Assembly: GCA_021796905.1 (NCBI GenBank)
Contig: JAKABK010000001.1
Location: 1-16,031, forward strand
DNA: 16,031 nt
Reading direction: 5' to 3'
From: Actinomycetes bacterium
GTDB lineage: Bacteria > Actinomycetota > Acidimicrobiia > Acidimicrobiales > Palsa-688
Shown: piece after piece, positions 6,795 to 14,645 of the stretch
Position numbering within the stretch: the stretch's first letter is position 1
How the letters are laid out: each line of letters starts with the position of its first letter
The notes under the pieces: generated by a model
Seen by the model: only the letters and a program-made list of their open reading frames with translations
Database searches by the model: none
Told to the model about the DNA's origin: nothing
Made by a program: the position numbers and the translations under genes

Positions 6795-9290
6795 ATGGAC
6801 CCGGTGAACCTCGCCGAGCTGGTCGGGATCGTCGGCGGTGACCTCCTCGGGCACCCGGACCCGACAACGGTGGTCGAAGCGGCGACGATCCACTCCGAGA
6901 GGATCCACAGGGCCAGCGTCTTCTTCGCGCTCGCCGGGTCACGCAGCGACGGTCACCGCTTCGTCGGCGACGCCCTCGCCAACGGGGCGGTCGCCGCGGT
7001 CGTCGCCCGGGGTCGGCTCCGACCCGGGGACGAGCACGGAGGCGCGCTGGTCGAAGTGGACGATCCCCTCCGGGCGCTGCAGGCGCTGGCCGCCTGGTGG
7101 CGCCGGCGCCTCCGGGCGGAGGTCGTCGCGGTCGTCGGCAGCAACGGCAAGACGGTCACCAAGGACGCCCTCGTCCACTTCGCCGGCTGCTCCGCGCGGG
7201 TCCACGGCAGCCCCGGGAGCTACAACAGCCAGGTCGGGGTGCCGCTCGCCGTGCTCGCCTGCCCAGCTGACTGCGAGCTGGCGGTGGTGGAGGTCGCGGT
7301 GTCCGAACCGGGGGAGATGGCCCGCCTGGAGCGGGTCGTCCGGCCCGACCACGTGGTCGTCACCAACCTCGGTTCCCGTTGGTCGTCGCGCTTCGCCGAC
7401 CGCGGGGCGCACGCCGGCGAGATGCTCACCATCGCCCGCCGGCTCCGGGCCGGTTCGTTCGTGCTGGTCGGGGAGGACGCCCCGGAGCTGGCCGCCATCC
7501 CGCTCGGAGCGGCGCGCCGCTTGGTGACCGGCAGCTCGCCCGGACTGCCACGGTTCGCGCCGGCCGCACGGGTCCCGGAAGGCCTCGCGACGGAGGTCGG
7601 CTTCCCCGACGGGGCCGCCGGGGTCGTGGTCGTCCGGACCCCCTCGGACGCGGTACTGGCCGACGTGCGCAGCGCGCTCAGCGCGGCCTTCCTGCTCGGG
7701 GCTGGCGGGGCGGAGCTGCTGGAGGCGGCGCGCACCTACCTACCCACCTCGAGCCGGACCGAGATCTGGCGCAGCCCTTCGGGAGCGTGCATCGTCCGCG
7801 ACGTCGCCACCCCCGACCCGATCGCGCTGCGCTCGGCGGTGCGGGCCGCGGCGCGCCTCGCCTCTCCGGGGCGCCGCACGGTGGTGGCGCTCACCGAGAC
7901 CCTCGAGCACCCGGGCACGGACTCGGCCGCGGCCTTCGCCGCCGCCGCCGTCTCCGAGGGGGCCAGCGCGCTCTGGGGCCTCACCGTGCCCTCCCACCGG
8001 TCGGTCGCCGAAGCGTTCCGGTCCCTCGCTCCCGATGCCGACGTGCGTCTCGTCGCGGACCTCGACCGGCTCCGGGCGGTGCTCGTCGGGGAGCTCGGCG
8101 CCGGCGACGCGGTCTTGGTGCAGTCGCCCCGTGAACGCGGTCTCGGGGACCTGAGCGTCGCCGTGATGGAGTCGATGGCCCCGACGCGGCTGTACGTGGA
8201 CCTGGCCGCGGTCGAGGACAACGTCACCGCCTTCCGTCGACTGGTCGGGCCGTCGGTGCGGATCATGGGGATGGTGAAAGCCCTCGCCTACGGGACCGAC
8301 GCCGCAGCGGTGAGCGGCGTGCTCCAGGAGGCCGGGGTGGACGCGCTCGGCGTCTCGGGCGTCGACGAAGGGGTGGCCCTCCGCCGTTCCGGGGTCTCGG
8401 CTCCGATCCTGGTCCTGCTCGGCACGGGCAGCGAGATGGCCAAGATGCTGCGCTACCGGCTCACCCCACTCGTCTACGGGCCGGAGATTCTGGAGGCGGT
8501 CCTCGCCGCCGGGGCGGGAGGCGAGGAGGTCTCGGTGCACCTGGAGGTCGACACCGGGATGCACCGCACCGGCCTCGCCCCTGCAGCGGCGATCGACGCC
8601 GCCCGCCGTCTGGCCGCCTCCCCCGGGGTCACCCTCACCGGTCTGATGACCCACCTGGCCTCGGCCGACGACCCGGCCGAGGACGTGGCCACCCACGCGG
8701 CGCTCCGCCGTTTCCAGGCGGTGGCCGACTCGCTCGCCGCCGACGGGCTCGGCGGCCTGGTCCGCCACGCTGCGGCGACCGCGGCGACCATCAGGTTCCC
8801 CGAGGCCCGTTTCGACATGGTCCGAGTGGGGCTCGGCCTCTACGGGGTCCACCCGTCGGTGGCCACCGCCGCGGTGGCCGAGCTGCAATGCGCGATCGGT
8901 CTCGTCTCGCGCATCGTGGAGGTGGTCGACGTCCCAGCCGGGGAGCGGGTCGGTTACGGCGGGACCTTCACCGCCCCCGCCGGCGGCCGGCGGGTCGGTG
9001 TAGTGCCCGCCGGCTACCACGACGGGGTGCCCCGGAGCGCCTCCAACTCCGGGGTGGTGGTCGTAGCCGGCGTCCGCTGCCCGATCGTCGGGCGGGTGTC
9101 GATGGACTCGATGGCTGTCGACCTCACCGCCTGCCCGGAGGCCGGCGTCGGCACCGACGTGCTCGTCTACGGCCGCCAGCACGACTGGTCGCTACCCCCC
9201 GAGGAGCTGGCCGCGTCGGCGGGGACCATCGCCCACGAGCTGATGGCCCGCCTCGGGCCCCGCGTGCAGCGCATCCTGACCCGCTACTGA
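6795..9290 (+). CDS. MurF-like Mur ligase domain fused to alanine racemase
   Basis: The 831-residue protein has a MurF-like half (about 1-455) and an alanine racemase half (about 460-831). The MurF half has the N-terminal substrate-domain pattern (FFALAGSRSDGHRF) and an intact P-loop, GSNGKTVTK (115-123, K119), then NSQVGVPLAVL and E166. It lacks other MurF residues: the His after VTNLG is Trp, the carbamylated-Lys position (KGE) reads AGE (A207), the D.YNA.P motif is reduced to RDVATPDP (336 on), and VKGS reads VQSP (442-445). The racemase half looks complete: MVKALAYG with PLP lysine K495, EVDTGMHRTG, RVGLGLYG, GYHDG with catalytic Y741, and GRVSMDSM. It should make D-Ala for the Ddl encoded next. 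MurF-Alr fusions are known in Bacteroidota. Whether this ligase half still joins D-Ala-D-Ala to the tripeptide is doubtful. Start ATG at 6795 has no clear ribosome-binding site. Confidence 0.88.
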   Translation: MDPVNLAELVGIVGGDLLGHPDPTTVVEAATIHSERIHRASVFFALAGSRSDGHRFVGDALANGAVAAVVARGRLRPGDEHGGALVEVDDPLRALQALAAWWRRRLRAEVVAVVGSNGKTVTKDALVHFAGCSARVHGSPGSYNSQVGVPLAVLACPADCELAVVEVAVSEPGEMARLERVVRPDHVVVTNLGSRWSSRFADRGAHAGEMLTIARRLRAGSFVLVGEDAPELAAIPLGAARRLVTGSSPGLPRFAPAARVPEGLATEVGFPDGAAGVVVVRTPSDAVLADVRSALSAAFLLGAGGAELLEAARTYLPTSSRTEIWRSPSGACIVRDVATPDPIALRSAVRAAARLASPGRRTVVALTETLEHPGTDSAAAFAAAAVSEGASALWGLTVPSHRSVAEAFRSLAPDADVRLVADLDRLRAVLVGELGAGDAVLVQSPRERGLGDLSVAVMESMAPTRLYVDLAAVEDNVTAFRRLVGPSVRIMGMVKALAYGTDAAAVSGVLQEAGVDALGVSGVDEGVALRRSGVSAPILVLLGTGSEMAKMLRYRLTPLVYGPEILEAVLAAGAGGEEVSVHLEVDTGMHRTGLAPAAAIDAARRLAASPGVTLTGLMTHLASADDPAEDVATHAALRRFQAVADSLAADGLGGLVRHAAATAATIRFPEARFDMVRVGLGLYGVHPSVATAAVAELQCAIGLVSRIVEVVDVPAGERVGYGGTFTAPAGGRRVGVVPAGYHDGVPRSASNSGVVVVAGVRCPIVGRVSMDSMAVDLTACPEAGVGTDVLVYGRQHDWSLPPEELAASAGTIAHELMARLGPRVQRILTRY

Positions 9291-9323
9291 CCGGCGGCGG
9301 GCTGGGCACGCGGGTGGGCTCGG

Positions 9324-9329
9324 TAGGAT
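9324..9329 (+). promoter_or_regulatory. Leaderless -10 box of the tandem ddl gene
   Basis: TAGGAT is a near-ideal actinobacterial -10 hexamer and is followed by 8 bases and then the GTG at 9338. It lies in the 47-base gap after the MurF-Alr stop, where no Shine-Dalgarno sequence is seen. It suggests that ddl-murL-murD2 can be transcribed independently of the upstream fusion gene. Confidence 0.55.
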
Positions 9330-9337
9330 CGGCGGCT

Positions 9338-11836
9338 GTGCGTGTCGCCCTGCTCTTCGGCGGACCATCCCCGGAGCGGGGCATCTCGCTGAACTCGGCC
9401 CGCTCGGTGGCCGACCACCTGGAGGGCCCCGGGGTGGAGCTGGCGGAGCTGGTCTACTTCGACGTCGCCTGCCGTGCGTTCCCGGTCAGCCGGTCGTTGC
9501 TGTACTCGAACACCCCCGACGACTTCGACTTCAAGCTCCCCGATCGGGTCGACCCGTTGACCGGCGAGCAGCTCGTCTCCCGTTTGCGGGCCTGCGACCT
9601 GGCTTTCCCGGTGATGCACGGCGCCTTCGGGGAGGACGGCGGGGTGCAACGGCTCCTCGAGGAGGCGGGGGTTGCCTACGTCGGGTCCCCACCCGAGGTG
9701 TGCGCGGTCGCCTACGACAAGCACCGCTGCGCCGGAGCGCTGTCCGCGGTCGGGATCCGGACCGTCCCCCACGCTCTCGTCACCGCCGGCGACGACCCCG
9801 GCCGGGTGTCCGCGGCGATCGCGGAGGTCGTGGCCCCGGGGGCGGTCGCGGTCTCCAAGCCGGTCGCCGGCGGGTCGAGCCTCGGGGTGAGCGTGCACCG
9901 TTGCGGGGCGGACCGGGACCGGGAAGTGGCCGAGAAGGCTCTGCGCTACGGCCAGGTCGTCGTGCAGCCCTGGGTCGAGGGGGTGGAGGTGACCACGGTG
10001 GTCGTCGAGGGCCCGACGGGACCGGTGGCGCTGCCCCCCGTCGAGGTCGAGCTGCGCGACCGGGACGGCGACGACCACCAGATCCTCGGCTACCGCCACA
10101 AGTACCTGCCGAGCGACGACAGCCGGTACCACTGCCCGCCCCGGTACCCGGCGGAGGTCGTCGACGCGGTCCGGGAACGCGCGGAGCGGGTCTTCTCGGT
10201 GCTCGGACTGCGGGACTTCGCCCGGATCGACTCCTGGTTGCTGCCCGACGGGGAGGTGATGGTCTCCGACGTCAACCCGGTGAGCGGGATGGAGCAGAAC
10301 AGCTTCCTGTTCATCCAGGCCGCCCAGGCCGGGATGACCCACCGTGACGCCCTCCGGTTGGTGGTGTCGCGCGCAGCGGCCCGCACCGGGCTGGCGCTGC
10401 CCCTCGCCGAGTGGCGGTCGGGGACAGCCGAGTGGCGGTCGGGGAGCACGGAGCGCCCAGCGGGTGAGGGCGCCCGGGTACCGGTGGTCGTGTTGTTCGG
10501 AGGGGGGACCGCCGAACGGCAGGTGTCGGTGTTGTCGGGGACCAACGTGTGGTTGAAGCTGTTGCACTCCTCGCGTTTCGAGCCGGTCCCGGCGCTGCTC
10601 GACCGCGACGGGCGGGCCTGGCTGCTCCCGTACCCGACTGCCCTGCGCCACACCGTCGAGGAGATCGCCGCGGCCTGCGAGGAGGCGTCGGGCTCGCTAC
10701 CCCTGACCCGGGGGCTCGCCGGGGACGTGGCCCGCCGGCTCGGGCTCGGGGCCTGGCAGCTCTCGGTCGGCGACACCCGACCCCGGAAGGTGTCGCTCGA
10801 GGAGCTGGTCGCCGGCGCGGCTTTCGTCTTCAACGCCCTGCACGGCGGTGCCGGTGAGGACGGGACGCTCCAGGGTCGCCTCGACGCGCTCGGCGTGGCC
10901 TACAACGGTTCGGGCCCGGAGGCCTCGGCTCTCGCCATGGACAAGGAGCGCACCGGCCGGGCGGTCGTCGCGGCCGCGATCCCCGGGGTGACCAGCGCGC
11001 CGCGCCTGCGCGTCGAGCTGCCGGCCGACCCGGGGGCGGTCTGGGAGCAGGCGGTCGAGGTGTGCGGCACCCGCCGCTTGGTGGTCAAGCCCCTGGCCGA
11101 CGGGTGCTCGGCCGGGGTCGTGCCCATCGCCGGGGAGAGCGAGCTGGAGGTCTACCTCGAGCACCTCCGTCGGGGAGCCAGCCGGATCGGCGCGGGGACT
11201 TTCTCCGAGCTGTCCGCCGACCAGGTGGTCGAGCTGCCCGCCGACGGCGTCGAGTCCCTGCTGCTCGAGGCGTTCGTGCCGACGGACCGGGTGCGGGTCG
11301 TCGCCACCCACGACGGCACCACCCGGCTCGCCTGGGAACGCAGCGGCGACGGATGGGTGGAGCTCACCGTCGGGGTGCTCGGCACCGCGGGCAGGATCAG
11401 GGCGCTGCCGCCGAGCATGACCATCGCCACCGCCGGGGTGCTCAGCCTGGAGGAGAAGTTCATGGGCGGCACCGGGGTCAACATCACCCCGCCGCCGGTC
11501 CCGCCGCTCGGCAGGTTCGAACCAGAGGCGATCGAGATCGCCCGCCGCCGGATCGAGGCGGTCGCCGAGACCCTGGGGATCGAGGGCTACGCGCGCATCG
11601 ACGCTTTCGTCCACACCGAGACCGGAGAGGTGATGGTCATCGAGGCCAACACCCTCCCCGGGCTCACCCCCTCCACCGTGCTCTACCACCAGGCCCTGGC
11701 CGACGACCCGCCCCTCTACCCCCGCCAGCTCCTGGAGACGATCATCGGGCTCGGCCTGCAGCGCCGGGCGGGCATCGCGGATGCGGTGCCGGACGCGGAT
11801 GCGGCGCCGGCCGCGCTCAGCGGGGGCCGGCGCTGA
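9338..11836 (+). CDS. Tandem D-alanine-D-alanine ligase (two Ddl ATP-grasp modules in one chain)
   Basis: The 832-residue protein holds two complete Ddl modules. Bacterial Ddl is normally 300-370 residues. Module 1 (about 1-350): GGPSPERGISLNSA with E13, HGAFGEDGG (94-102), SKPVAGGSSLGV with K174, and a variant metal and dipeptide site, SDVNPVSGMEQNSF, with D311, N313 and S322. Module 2 (about 381-800): GGGTAERQVSVLSG with E393, LHGGAGEDGTLQG (from H502), VKPLADGCSAGV with K584, and IEANTLPGLTPSTVLYHQAL with E769 and N771. It also carries a long insertion with FMGGTGVNITPPP. Ddl ligates two D-Ala with ATP for UDP-MurNAc-pentapeptide. Module 2 is closer to the family consensus. Module 1 may have another acceptor, be regulatory, or work with module 2. 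The linker contains a 21-bp duplication. As I recall, plant chloroplast Ddl has the same tandem layout and similar module 2 wording. Confidence 0.92.
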   Translation: MRVALLFGGPSPERGISLNSARSVADHLEGPGVELAELVYFDVACRAFPVSRSLLYSNTPDDFDFKLPDRVDPLTGEQLVSRLRACDLAFPVMHGAFGEDGGVQRLLEEAGVAYVGSPPEVCAVAYDKHRCAGALSAVGIRTVPHALVTAGDDPGRVSAAIAEVVAPGAVAVSKPVAGGSSLGVSVHRCGADRDREVAEKALRYGQVVVQPWVEGVEVTTVVVEGPTGPVALPPVEVELRDRDGDDHQILGYRHKYLPSDDSRYHCPPRYPAEVVDAVRERAERVFSVLGLRDFARIDSWLLPDGEVMVSDVNPVSGMEQNSFLFIQAAQAGMTHRDALRLVVSRAAARTGLALPLAEWRSGTAEWRSGSTERPAGEGARVPVVVLFGGGTAERQVSVLSGTNVWLKLLHSSRFEPVPALLDRDGRAWLLPYPTALRHTVEEIAAACEEASGSLPLTRGLAGDVARRLGLGAWQLSVGDTRPRKVSLEELVAGAAFVFNALHGGAGEDGTLQGRLDALGVAYNGSGPEASALAMDKERTGRAVVAAAIPGVTSAPRLRVELPADPGAVWEQAVEVCGTRRLVVKPLADGCSAGVVPIAGESELEVYLEHLRRGASRIGAGTFSELSADQVVELPADGVESLLLEAFVPTDRVRVVATHDGTTRLAWERSGDGWVELTVGVLGTAGRIRALPPSMTIATAGVLSLEEKFMGGTGVNITPPPVPPLGRFEPEAIEIARRRIEAVAETLGIEGYARIDAFVHTETGEVMVIEANTLPGLTPSTVLYHQALADDPPLYPRQLLETIIGLGLQRRAGIADAVPDADAAPAALSGGRR
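10406..10445 (+). repeat. 21-bp tandem duplication in the Ddl-Ddl linker
   Basis: GCCGAGTGGCGGTCGGGGA occurs at 10406-10424 and again at 10427-10445, a period of 21 bases. It encodes AEWRSGT AEWRSGS in frame, between the two ligase modules. Reading frame and linker length in whole codons are kept. Confidence 0.9.
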
Positions 11837-13194
11837 GCACCACGACGACCGGGGGTTTCGGTCCGGCCCGGTCGTTCCGCTACCTCGGGTGGGAACTGGA
11901 CCCGGCCGCCGGGCAGCTCGTGTGCCGTTACTCCCTCGACGGTCACGGCTTCGCCGAGCGCATCGGGGTGGACGCCGACCCGGCGGCTTGGGCGACTCCG
12001 GCCGCGGCCGAGGCTGCCAGGCTGGTCTTCCTCCTCGCCGGCGTCTCCTACTACAAGGCGGGAGCGCCCCCCGTGGTCGACCTCGGGACCACGCCGGTGC
12101 GCGACGGTGAGCTCGGGGCGCTCCGGGCCTGGTACGTCGACGGCCTGGGGGAGCTCGCCTTCCGCAACGGGCTCGACCTGCGCGGCCTGCGCATCGAGGG
12201 TGGTGTCCCCGCCGGGCCCCCGGCGCCGTGGGAGCCTCCCGTCGAGCGCCCGCTCGTCCCTTTCGGCGGTGGGATCGACTCGATCGTCACCGCCGAAGGG
12301 ATCCGGGAAATGGAGCCGGCCGGGGGAGCGACCCTGTTCGTGCTCAGCCGGGAGGGCGACCGCTTCGCCGCGATCGAGGACGCCGCGGCGGTCACCGGTC
12401 TACCCGTCGCGCGCGCCTCGCGTGCTCTCGACCCGGCGATCCTGAGCCCGCAACGGCACGGCTGGATGAACGGTCACGTGCCGGTCACCGGGATCGTCTC
12501 GGCGGTAGCGGTGCTCACCGCGGTCCTCGGGGGCCACGACGCGGTGGTCATGTCCAACGAGTGGTCGGCGTCGATCGGCAACCTCGAGACCGACGACGGG
12601 CGCAGCATCAACCACCAGTGGTCCAAGAGCTGGACCTTCGAGCAGCTGCTGCGCGCCGACCTCGACCGCTCGTTCAGCGTGGCGCCGGCGTACTTCTCCT
12701 GGCTGCGCCCGTGGAGCGAGCTGTGGGTGGCGAGGCGCTTCGCCGGCCTCGAGCGCTACCACCGGGTGTTCCGCAGCTGCAACCGGGCCTTCGCCCTCGA
12801 CCCGGCCCGACGCCTCGACCACTGGTGCGGTCGCTGCGAGAAGTGCTGCTTCATCGACCTGGTACTGGCGCCGTTCGTTCCGGCAGCCAACCTCGCCGCG
12901 GTCTGGGACGGACGGGAGCCGCTCGCCGACCCGTCCCTCGCGGGGGTCTTCCGGGCCCTGACCGGCCGATCAGGGGACCGCAAACCGTGGGAGTGCGTGG
13001 GGGAGGTGGGCGAGTGCCGGGCGGCTGTGGCGCTCGCCGCCGCCCGGCCGGACCGGGCGGGCACGACCCTGCTCGGCGAGCTGGCCGCTGGGCTCGGGTG
13101 CGGCGGAGGGTCGGAGGGAGTGTCGGGTCTGTTCGGGCCCCTCGGGCCGAGCGCGGTCCCGGAGCGGTATGCGCCCGGCGATCTCCTGGTCTGA
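11833..13194 (+). CDS. murL: UDP-N-acetyl-alpha-D-muramoyl-L-alanyl-L-glutamate epimerase (MurL)
   Basis: MurL uses ATP to epimerise the terminal L-Glu of UDP-MurNAc-L-Ala-L-Glu to D-Glu, partnering MurD2, as shown in Xanthomonas oryzae. The 453-residue protein has a PP-loop-like PFGGGIDSI (G145-S150), consistent with AMP-forming chemistry, then MSNEWSASIGN, NHQWSKSW, a conserved RSCNRAF, and a Cys cluster HWCGRCEKCCFID (C332, C335, C338, C339). The immediately following gene is a MurD2-type ligase, which makes the assignment firm. The start is unusual: no ATG, GTG or TTG occurs in frame between the preceding coding region and the conserved FRYLGWELD segment. The only candidate is CTG at 11833, overlapping the ddl stop as CTGA, mirroring the GTGA junctions elsewhere. 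A base error cannot be excluded. Confidence 0.88.
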   Translation: MSTTTTGGFGPARSFRYLGWELDPAAGQLVCRYSLDGHGFAERIGVDADPAAWATPAAAEAARLVFLLAGVSYYKAGAPPVVDLGTTPVRDGELGALRAWYVDGLGELAFRNGLDLRGLRIEGGVPAGPPAPWEPPVERPLVPFGGGIDSIVTAEGIREMEPAGGATLFVLSREGDRFAAIEDAAAVTGLPVARASRALDPAILSPQRHGWMNGHVPVTGIVSAVAVLTAVLGGHDAVVMSNEWSASIGNLETDDGRSINHQWSKSWTFEQLLRADLDRSFSVAPAYFSWLRPWSELWVARRFAGLERYHRVFRSCNRAFALDPARRLDHWCGRCEKCCFIDLVLAPFVPAANLAAVWDGREPLADPSLAGVFRALTGRSGDRKPWECVGEVGECRAAVALAAARPDRAGTTLLGELAAGLGCGGGSEGVSGLFGPLGPSAVPERYAPGDLLV

Positions 13195-14557
13195 GCTCGC
13201 CGGCCGCAGGGTCGGGGTGTGGGGCGTGAGGGTCGAGGGCGCCGCCAGCCTGCGCCGGCTCGCCGCTCTCGGTGTCCGGCCGGCGGCGGTCGTCGACGAC
13301 CGGGTAACCGGCGTGGTGGAGGGCGAAGCGGTGATGTCCTCGTCGGGCGGTGGCCTGGAGGCACTCGCCGGTTGCGAGGTGGTGATCAAGTCCCCCGGGA
13401 TCAGCCGCCACTCCGCCGAGGTCGCCGCCCTCGAGGCCGGCGGGGTGGCGGTCACCGGGGGGCTCGCCCTCTGGCTCTCGGAGCACCCCGGGGAGCGGGT
13501 CGTGTGCGTGACCGGATCGAAGGGCAAGAGCACCACCACCGCCGTAGCCGGCCACCTGGCTGCCCGGCTCGGCCGGCGCCCCTTCGTCGGGGGCAACATC
13601 GGCGAGCCCCCATGGGACCCGGCGGCCGTCGTTCCGCCCGGAGGCGCCGACCTCTGGATAGTCGAGACCTCGAGCTTCCAGGCCGCCGACGTCGCCCGCT
13701 CACCAGGGGTGGTGGTGGTCACCTCGCTGTCGCCCGACCACCTCGACTGGCACGGCGACGTCGAGACCTACTACGCCGACAAGCTCTCGCTGTGCACCCA
13801 GCCCGGGGCGGCGCTGACCGTCGCCAACGGTGACGACCCGGTCCTGGCGGCTCACGCCGGGATGCTCGGACCGCGGGTGCGCTGGGTGCCCGGCCCGGAG
13901 GGCCCGGCCGCCGGCGGCACGGAATGGGTGGAGCAGCTCGGGCTGCTCGGGGCGCACAATCGCCGCAACGCCCTGCTGGCCGCCGCCGCCCTGCAGGCCG
14001 CCGGGGTCGAGGGCGCCGACGACCCCGACCGGCTCGCCGAGGCCGCGCGAGGCTTCGTGCGCCTGCCGAGCCGTCTCGACCCGATCGCCGAGGTCGAGGG
14101 TGTCACTTTCGTCGACGACAGCCTGTCCACCAATGTGCTGCCGACCCTCGCCGCCCTCGAGGTCTTCGCCGACCGGCGCCTGGCGCTGCTCGCCGGCGGC
14201 CACGACCGGGGCATCGACTATCTCCCCCTCGCCGCCGTGCTCCTGGCCCGTGAGGCGCCGACCCTGCTCCTCGCGCTACCCGACAACGGGGAGCGGATCC
14301 TCGCCGCGCTCCGAGCGGGCGCCGCCGGGGGTCGGGGTGCCGGTCGGGGAGCGAGCGAGCAAGTGCCCCGAGCCGGTGCACTGGAGGCCAGGTCGGTGGG
14401 CGCCCTCCGGGATGCGGTGGCGGAGGGCTGGTCATGGGCCCGGCCCGACGGGGTGGTGCTGCTCTCGCCGGCGGCGGCGAGCTTCGGTCGCTTCCGGGAC
14501 TACCGCGACCGCTCGGCGGTCTTCGCCGGGGCGGTGGAGGCGTTGCGCCGGGGGTGA
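13169..14557 (+). CDS. murD2: UDP-N-acetylmuramoyl-L-alanine-L-glutamate ligase (MurD2)
   Basis: The 462-residue Mur ligase adds L-Glu, rather than D-Glu, to UDP-MurNAc-L-Ala, with MurL inverting it afterwards. Visible features: a Rossmann-like N-terminal domain (GRRVGVWGVRVEGAASLR), P-loop VTGSKGKSTTT with K120, ETSSFQAAD, SPDHLDWHGDVETYYADK with K205 as the carbamylated lysine, and GAHNRRNALLAAAAL. It departs from ordinary MurD in the C-terminal substrate domain: LPSRLDP (299-305) replaces LPHR, VDDSLSTN (315-322) replaces NDSKATN, and GGHDRGIDY replaces the GG..KG loop. Loss of the MurD Lys at L319 fits L-Glu specificity (inference). Its gene overlaps murL by 26 bases. ATG at 13169 follows CGGAG by four bases. 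A Gly/Arg/Ala-rich insertion occupies about 384-398. Confidence 0.9.
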   Translation: MRPAISWSELAGRRVGVWGVRVEGAASLRRLAALGVRPAAVVDDRVTGVVEGEAVMSSSGGGLEALAGCEVVIKSPGISRHSAEVAALEAGGVAVTGGLALWLSEHPGERVVCVTGSKGKSTTTAVAGHLAARLGRRPFVGGNIGEPPWDPAAVVPPGGADLWIVETSSFQAADVARSPGVVVVTSLSPDHLDWHGDVETYYADKLSLCTQPGAALTVANGDDPVLAAHAGMLGPRVRWVPGPEGPAAGGTEWVEQLGLLGAHNRRNALLAAAALQAAGVEGADDPDRLAEAARGFVRLPSRLDPIAEVEGVTFVDDSLSTNVLPTLAALEVFADRRLALLAGGHDRGIDYLPLAAVLLAREAPTLLLALPDNGERILAALRAGAAGGRGAGRGASEQVPRAGALEARSVGALRDAVAEGWSWARPDGVVLLSPAAASFGRFRDYRDRSAVFAGAVEALRRG

Positions 14558-14636
14558 GCGGACGGTCAGTCGGCCATGTCCGAGCTCCGGTACTTCGGCG
14601 CTCACGGTCCGCTCCGGATCACGCCTCGGGCAGCAT

Positions 14637-14640
14637 GGAG
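14637..14640 (+). promoter_or_regulatory. Ribosome-binding site of the helicase gene in the 88-base gap after murD2
   Basis: GGAG (14637-14640) stands five bases before the ATG at 14646 and decides this start over the nearby out-of-frame ATG at 14635. The rest of the gap (14558-14636) shows no clear TANNNT box at leaderless distance and no strong hairpin, so I cannot say whether the helicase has its own promoter. Confidence 0.5.
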
Positions 14641-14645
14641 CCGAG

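Noticed and set aside
6709..6942. Upstream extension of the M20 gene to ATG at 6942
   Set aside because: It would overlap the divergent MurF-Alr coding region by almost 150 bases and add Arg/Pro-rich sequence. A good ribosome-binding site supports GTG at 6708.
7740..9182. 480-codon minus-strand open frame opposite the MurF-Alr gene
   Set aside because: The translation is His/Gly/Arg/Asp-rich with no recognisable motif, while the plus strand encodes a well-conserved alanine racemase. Such antisense frames are expected at this GC content.
9284..10651. 455-codon minus-strand open frame opposite the first Ddl module
   Set aside because: Same reasoning: low-complexity translation, no start context, and the plus strand carries conserved Ddl motifs.
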